64,000 nucleotides of DNA from Saccharibacillus qingshengii. GTDB taxonomy: Bacteria > Bacillota > Bacilli > Paenibacillales > Paenibacillaceae. Below are positions 59,852-64,000 of the stretch, piece after piece. Below the pieces are notes generated by a model. It was not told the origin of the DNA. It was given only the letters and a program-made list of their open reading frames with translations, and did not search any database. Made by a program: the position numbers and the translations under genes. The DNA is taken from assembly GCF_013185195.1 (NCBI RefSeq), contig NZ_JAAZWC010000004.1:124001-188000 (forward strand). Direction: 5' to 3'. Each line of letters begins with the position of its first letter. Position 1 is the stretch's first letter.

Positions 59852-60667
59852 ATGGAACAAGCCATTCCCCCGAAAGACCGCGAAGCGCAGGCGGAAGCGG
59901 TGCTGTCCATCCGCGAACTGCGGATGAAGTACGCAGACCGTTATGTGCTGAACGGAATCGATCTGGAGGCACGTCCGGGACAAATTATCGGTTACATAGG
60001 GCCCAACGGAGCGGGCAAGAGCACAACGATCAAAATCATGCTGGGACTGGTCAAAGGTTATTCGGGCGAGGTCAAGCTGTTCGGCCGGGACATCGCGGAA
60101 GCCGGCAGCGAGTACAAACGCCGAATCGGCTACGTGCCGGAGACGGCCGAGCTGTACGATAACCTGACGGCGCGCGAATATCTGACTTTTACGGGAGAGC
60201 TGTACGGCTTGGCGCCGGAGCTTGCCGAACGCAAAGCGCGGATGCTGATGGAGGCCTTCGGCTTATCCGAAGCGATCGATTCGAGAATCGCCGCGTATTC
60301 CAAAGGGATGAAGCAGAAGGTGCTGCTGTCTTCGTGCCTGCTGCACGATCCCGACCTGATCTTCCTCGACGAGCCGCTGAGCGGTCTTGACGCCAACAGC
60401 GTCATGGTGGTCAAGGAGCTGCTGGAATTGTTGGCTGCCCGGGGCAAGACCGTGTTCTATTCGTCCCACATCATGGATGTGGTCGAGAAGATCAGCAGCC
60501 GGATCGTGCTGCTGAGCGGAGGACGGGTAGCCGCCGACGGCAGCTTCGAAGAGCTGCGCGCGCGGGGCGGGGAGAAATCGCTGGAAGAGCTGTTCAACCA
60601 GCTGACGGATTTTCACGAGCACCGTCAGATTGCGGAGCGGCTGGTCGGCGTATTGGAGGAGCGATAG
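59852..60667 (+). CDS. ABC transporter ATP-binding protein
   Basis: The 271-residue ATPase has Walker A GPNGAGKST, the Q-loop region YVPETAELYDNLTAREYL, signature YSKGMKQKV (a GMK-type variant of LSGGQ) and Walker B LIFLDEPLSGLD, followed by the switch His in SSHIMD. This resembles ABC-2 type exporter ATPases. ATG 59852 has GAGGAGA upstream; an earlier ATG at 59831 lacks a site. It is followed 3 bp later by its membrane partner. Confidence 0.92.
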   Translation: MEQAIPPKDREAQAEAVLSIRELRMKYADRYVLNGIDLEARPGQIIGYIGPNGAGKSTTIKIMLGLVKGYSGEVKLFGRDIAEAGSEYKRRIGYVPETAELYDNLTAREYLTFTGELYGLAPELAERKARMLMEAFGLSEAIDSRIAAYSKGMKQKVLLSSCLLHDPDLIFLDEPLSGLDANSVMVVKELLELLAARGKTVFYSSHIMDVVEKISSRIVLLSGGRVAADGSFEELRARGGEKSLEELFNQLTDFHEHRQIAERLVGVLEER

Positions 60668-60670
60668 GCG

Positions 60671-62374
60671 ATGGAGGATTATCGGATGCTGCGGGTGCTC
60701 GACCGGATCCGGTTCCTGTTTGAACGGATCGGAATCGATTATCCGGCCATGCGCCTTATTCTGGGGCTCAAGCTTACGCTCGACCGGAGGCGGACCACGG
60801 GAGCCGCGGCTTTGTTTGGCGGAGCCAAGGTCCGTTCGGGAGGATTCAGGCCGGGATTTGACCGCGGAAACTTCCTGAAGCCCAAAGAGCAGCCGGACGC
60901 AGCGGGCGGAATGGGGAAAACGCTGTTCTTCTACGGCCTGTACGGCGCCGTGTCTTCGTTCTTTCTGGTGGCCGGCGGCAGCTATATGCTGCAGGCGGGG
61001 ATTGTGATCGCGGTGCTGCTGTTCGTCATGATGACGGCCATGCTGTCGGACTTCTCGTCCGTGATGCTTGATGTGCGGGACAAAGCGATCCTGCATACGA
61101 AGCCGGTGGACGGCCGGACACTGGGGATGGCGAAGGCGCTGCATATCCTGATTTATTTCACGCAGTTCGCTCTGGCGCTCGGCGCGGTCCCGATTGTCGT
61201 CGGCGTTGTGCGCTACGGGGTGCCTTTCGGACTTCTGCTGCTGGCTTCGCTGGCATTCGGCGGGCTGCTGGTCGCCGTCTTCACCGCTTTTGTGTATCTG
61301 CTCGTCCTGAAGCTGTTCGACGGGGAAACGCTGAAGGACATGGTCAACTACGTACAGATTGCGATGACGATCTTTATGCTGGTAGGTTATCAGGTCGCGA
61401 TCCGCGCGTTGGACTTCGCCCGGCTGTCGGCCGACTTCGTACCGGGCTGGTGGGAACTTGCGCTGCCTCCGCTGTGGTATGCGGCCGCTTTCGAGTGGCT
61501 GCTGAACGGACGAAGCGAATGGCTGTATGTGCTGCCGGCCCTGTTGGGAGCGGGGGTTCCCCTGCTGGGGGCCGTGGTGTTTTTCCGCCTGATGCCCCTG
61601 TTCGAACGCAGCCTGGAGAAACTGGGAGGAGCCGATCCGCGCGGACGCACCGCGCCGGCGCGGCGCTGGAACCGGATGCTGTCGAAGCTGCTCTGCCGGA
61701 GCGGTCAGGAACAGGCTTTCTACGTATTCGCCGCTTCGATGCTTGCCGGAGAACGGGAATTCAAGCTTAAGGTCTATCCTTCGCTCGGGTTCTCCCTCGC
61801 GATCCCGTTTATCTTCCTGTTTACGTTCGCCACCAGCGGCGGCGGACTATCCGCGATCGATTACGAGAGCGGAGCCGGGTATTTGAACCTGTACGCGTGT
61901 TCCATTATGATCCCGACTCTTGTGCTCATGGTCAAGTATTCGGGAAGTTTCAAAGGAAGCTGGATTTACGGCAGCGCGCCGATCGCCCGGCTGGACGACG
62001 CGGTCCGGGGAACGCTCAAAGCGCTGTTCGTCCGGTTGTTCCTGCCGCTGTTCCTGGTCGAATCGGCCGTGTTCACGTTCTTGTTCGGTATCCGCATCGT
62101 TCCCGATCTGCTCGTGATGCTTGCCGTCTCGGCGCTGCTGCTTCCTCTTACGCTGCGTATGACCGGAATGGAGCTGCCTTTCTCGCTGCCTTTTCCGTCG
62201 TCCGATCCGAACGGTCTCAAGACCATCGGGGTCATGCTGCTGCTGGGTGTGATGGCTGGCGCGCATTACGCGGTAAAGGCCTATACGCCGGACTGGGGAA
62301 TCTGGGTGCTGCTCGCCTCCGTACTTGCCGCCAACCTCTGGGGATGGAGAAGTACCCTTTTCAAAACCGAATGA
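60671..62374 (+). CDS. ABC-2-like membrane permease
   Basis: The 567-residue protein has about 12 hydrophobic segments in two blocks, separated by a cytoplasmic loop near residues 310-350, and no known catalytic motif. Its position immediately after the ATPase (3 bp gap) makes it the likely permease. Similar large permeases accompany YthP/EcsA-type ATPases. Substrate is unknown. Confidence 0.8.
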   Translation: MEDYRMLRVLDRIRFLFERIGIDYPAMRLILGLKLTLDRRRTTGAAALFGGAKVRSGGFRPGFDRGNFLKPKEQPDAAGGMGKTLFFYGLYGAVSSFFLVAGGSYMLQAGIVIAVLLFVMMTAMLSDFSSVMLDVRDKAILHTKPVDGRTLGMAKALHILIYFTQFALALGAVPIVVGVVRYGVPFGLLLLASLAFGGLLVAVFTAFVYLLVLKLFDGETLKDMVNYVQIAMTIFMLVGYQVAIRALDFARLSADFVPGWWELALPPLWYAAAFEWLLNGRSEWLYVLPALLGAGVPLLGAVVFFRLMPLFERSLEKLGGADPRGRTAPARRWNRMLSKLLCRSGQEQAFYVFAASMLAGEREFKLKVYPSLGFSLAIPFIFLFTFATSGGGLSAIDYESGAGYLNLYACSIMIPTLVLMVKYSGSFKGSWIYGSAPIARLDDAVRGTLKALFVRLFLPLFLVESAVFTFLFGIRIVPDLLVMLAVSALLLPLTLRMTGMELPFSLPFPSSDPNGLKTIGVMLLLGVMAGAHYAVKAYTPDWGIWVLLASVLAANLWGWRSTLFKTE

Positions 62375-62413
62375 AACGCATTTTACAGCACTATGGAAAA
62401 AATGGAAAAGCTA

Positions 62414-62442
62414 TTTCAAACTTTAATGTAATCGGGTAAGAT
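62414..62442 (+). promoter_or_regulatory. Putative promoter of the KaiC-like gene
   Basis: TTTCAA (62414-62419), a 17-bp spacer and TAAGAT (62437-62442). It lies 82 bp before the start codon, in the gap after the ABC genes. Confidence 0.5.
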
Positions 62443-62524
62443 CAAGATAAGAGGAATTTCCTATTCCCATAGATAGAGGGTCACGGTCAACAATCACTTC
62501 GATTCAAGGGGGGCGGCGGAACTT

Positions 62525-63970
62525 ATGCAAGAGACGGGGCTGGGTCAAGATATCGTACACACGGGGGTTCCGGGGCTTGATGTACTGCTGGGCGGAGGCG
62601 TCCCGCGCGGGACGACGATCATACTCGAGGGGAATCCGGGTACGGGCAAAACGACGCTGGGCATCCAGTATTTGCTCGAAGGAGCCCGGCAGTACGGCGA
62701 AGCGGGCATCTATATTACTTTTGAAGAGCTTCCTGAACAGATTTATCGGGACATGGCGGGGTTCGGGTGGGACCTGCGCGAGCTCGAACGGCAAAATAAA
62801 CTTCGGATCATCTGTCTGGAGCCGGACGTTCTGCTCGATCAGATGATGCGTACCGACGGGTTGTTCGAACAATTGATCCGCGAGATCGACTGCAAGCGCG
62901 TCGTAATCGACAGTATCAGCTTGTTCCGCAAGCTGGGGGGACTGGAGACAGATGGACGCGAGCAGATTTATTCGATCCGCAACATTATGCGCAAGTTCGA
63001 TCTGACGGCTTTTTTTCTCAGGGAATACGGGGAAACGGAAGGGCGTTCGACGCCGTTCGAGAATTATGTCTGTGACGGCATTATCCGCCTGTCGCTGCGC
63101 GAGCATCTGGAGAAATACCGCAAGCGCACGATCGAAATCCTCAAGATGCGCGGTACGTGTATCGTCGAAGGCGAACATCATTACCGGTTTATGAATGACG
63201 GCATCTGCATCCTGCCTGCCTTGTCGATGGTTGAGGACAAAATCCTGAACGACGGCGTCGACCGGCTGAGCACGGGGATCGAGTCGCTGGACGAGATTCT
63301 TATTGGCGGGCTTCCGCATGGAAGCGCGTTCATGTTGGACAGCAACAGCAAAGCCAATTACAATTACCTGATGAATTCGATCCATGCCGAACGCCTCAGA
63401 CAGGGAGACTGCGTACTGTTCATGCTGTCGGGGTTGAGCTCGATCGATACGCTGGAGCAGACGCTTGCGCTGTTCGACGTATCGTTAAAAGAAGCGGCAG
63501 CCGAGGAACGAGTCTTTTTCATCGACCATTATCATCGCAAAGTGGCACCCGAGTACGAGAAGCTGGTCATCTACGTCGACCGTCTCTCGAATGAGGAGTA
63601 TCAGAAGAAGGTCTACGAAGCGATCAACCCGCATTTCCGCGAAACGATGGTACAGGGCAAACGTTGGTTTATCCATTACGACCTTAATACGATCATATCC
63701 GAGCGCGGGCGCGAATTTGTCAAACGGAATTTCGCCGACGAGATGGCCCGATGCAGGGCGGCCGGCATTACGGTACTCTGCCAAAGCAACTTTACGGAAA
63801 TCGGACTGGAGACGTCTTCCTTCCTCGAACGGGCCTCGAACGGAGTCATCCGTACCTGGGTGGACGGAAGCTATCAGTATCTCCAGATCACGAAATCCCC
63901 GGGCGGCCGCATGTCGGCTCCCCATATCGTCGACAATATCAGGGACAGACCGTATGTTAGGCTGATATAG
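62525..63970 (+). CDS. KaiC-like dual RecA-fold ATPase with degenerate second domain
   Basis: The 481-residue protein has two RecA-like KaiC domains. The first has Walker A GNPGTGKTT (36-44), the KaiC catalytic Glu pair in TFEELPEQ (67-68) and Walker B VVIDS (126-130). The second (from about residue 244, GVDRLSTGIESLDEILIGGLP) has LDSNSKANYN where a P-loop is expected, so it probably binds no ATP. Family members act in signalling or as regulatory ATPases; the target here is unknown. Ribosome site AAGGGGGG precedes the ATG. It is monocistronic as far as seen. Confidence 0.85.
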   Translation: MQETGLGQDIVHTGVPGLDVLLGGGVPRGTTIILEGNPGTGKTTLGIQYLLEGARQYGEAGIYITFEELPEQIYRDMAGFGWDLRELERQNKLRIICLEPDVLLDQMMRTDGLFEQLIREIDCKRVVIDSISLFRKLGGLETDGREQIYSIRNIMRKFDLTAFFLREYGETEGRSTPFENYVCDGIIRLSLREHLEKYRKRTIEILKMRGTCIVEGEHHYRFMNDGICILPALSMVEDKILNDGVDRLSTGIESLDEILIGGLPHGSAFMLDSNSKANYNYLMNSIHAERLRQGDCVLFMLSGLSSIDTLEQTLALFDVSLKEAAAEERVFFIDHYHRKVAPEYEKLVIYVDRLSNEEYQKKVYEAINPHFRETMVQGKRWFIHYDLNTIISERGREFVKRNFADEMARCRAAGITVLCQSNFTEIGLETSSFLERASNGVIRTWVDGSYQYLQITKSPGGRMSAPHIVDNIRDRPYVRLI

Positions 63971-63986
63971 GGGGCACACGAGAAAG

Positions 63987-64000
63987 ATGACGATTTCGGA
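63987..64000 (+). CDS. Possible start of the next gene (partial)
   Basis: An ATG at 63987 begins MTIS before the window ends. The upstream GAGAAAG is a weak ribosome site. Only four codons are visible, so the product cannot be named. Confidence 0.25.

Overview
The window reads as a chromosomal segment of a moderately high-GC, endospore-former-type Firmicute of the family Paenibacillaceae. This is an inference from gene content (efeUOB, KtrB-type K+ uptake, YdjO-like cold protein, CsbD, OatA), from strong AGGAGG-type ribosome sites, and from sigma-A and sigma-B style promoters; a Saccharibacillus or Paenibacillus relative fits best. No tRNA, rRNA, CRISPR array, prophage or intact insertion sequence was seen. 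Many genes are separated by near-perfect hairpin terminators that serve two convergent genes.

Layout. 0-5.9 kb: DsbA/FrnE-like oxidoreductase, acetate transporter, aldo/keto reductase, pentapeptide-repeat protein, peptidase T and a small guanylate-kinase-like protein. 5.9-11.4 kb: an iron-uptake divergon, efeU-efeO-efeB on the minus strand facing tatA-tatC on the plus strand, with a consensus promoter and a Fur-box palindrome on each side, so the Tat-exported peroxidase EfeB and a Tat translocase look co-regulated by iron. 11.4-12.2 kb: cold-shock protein with a long structured leader, then a YdjO-like zinc protein. 12.3-19.8 kb: an unassigned six-gene biosynthetic cluster (KAS III-like synthase, ATP-grasp ligase, NAD-dependent epimerase/reductase, metallo-beta-lactamase-fold hydrolase, F390-synthetase/PaaK-like adenylate-forming enzyme, GNAT-like acyltransferase). 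20.0-23.8 kb: potABCD spermidine/putrescine ABC operon, whose first gene has no ATG/GTG/TTG start. 23.9-28.1 kb: small export protein, OatA-type acyltransferase, membrane protein, pyroglutamyl peptidase. 28.4-32.1 kb: an unknown acidic protein and an ECF sigma operon with a membrane partner and a lipoprotein. 32.2-46.4 kb: metabolic and stress genes (two nitroreductases, alpha-amylase, DUF72, SnoaL-like, amidase, diguanylate cyclase, cupin, VTT protein, GH36 alpha-galactosidase, CsbD, hybrid histidine kinase). 46.5-51.6 kb: HNH nuclease, KtrB, MenA-like prenyltransferase, a 295-bp palindromic element, alpha/beta hydrolase. 51.9-64 kb: secreted protein, sugar ABC transporter, winged-helix/TPR regulator, a truncated MFS gene, a stalk-domain protein, an ABC exporter pair and a KaiC-like ATPase.

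The most novel signals are non-coding. Two copies of a structured element (about 24447-24544 and 34642-34780) share a closing stem, an inner GGTTAC/GTAACC stem, a variable-sequence stem capped by a matching 9-nt loop, and a small side hairpin. The variable stem changes sequence while keeping its pairing. Each copy lies between a plausible minus-strand promoter and a minus-strand gene (small export protein, alpha-amylase), as expected for a cis-regulatory leader RNA; I could not match it to a riboswitch class I know. The cold-shock leader holds two mutually exclusive hairpins, one of which hides the ribosome site. On the protein side the six-gene cluster is the best candidate for an undescribed pathway. 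All structures and promoters were found by eye.
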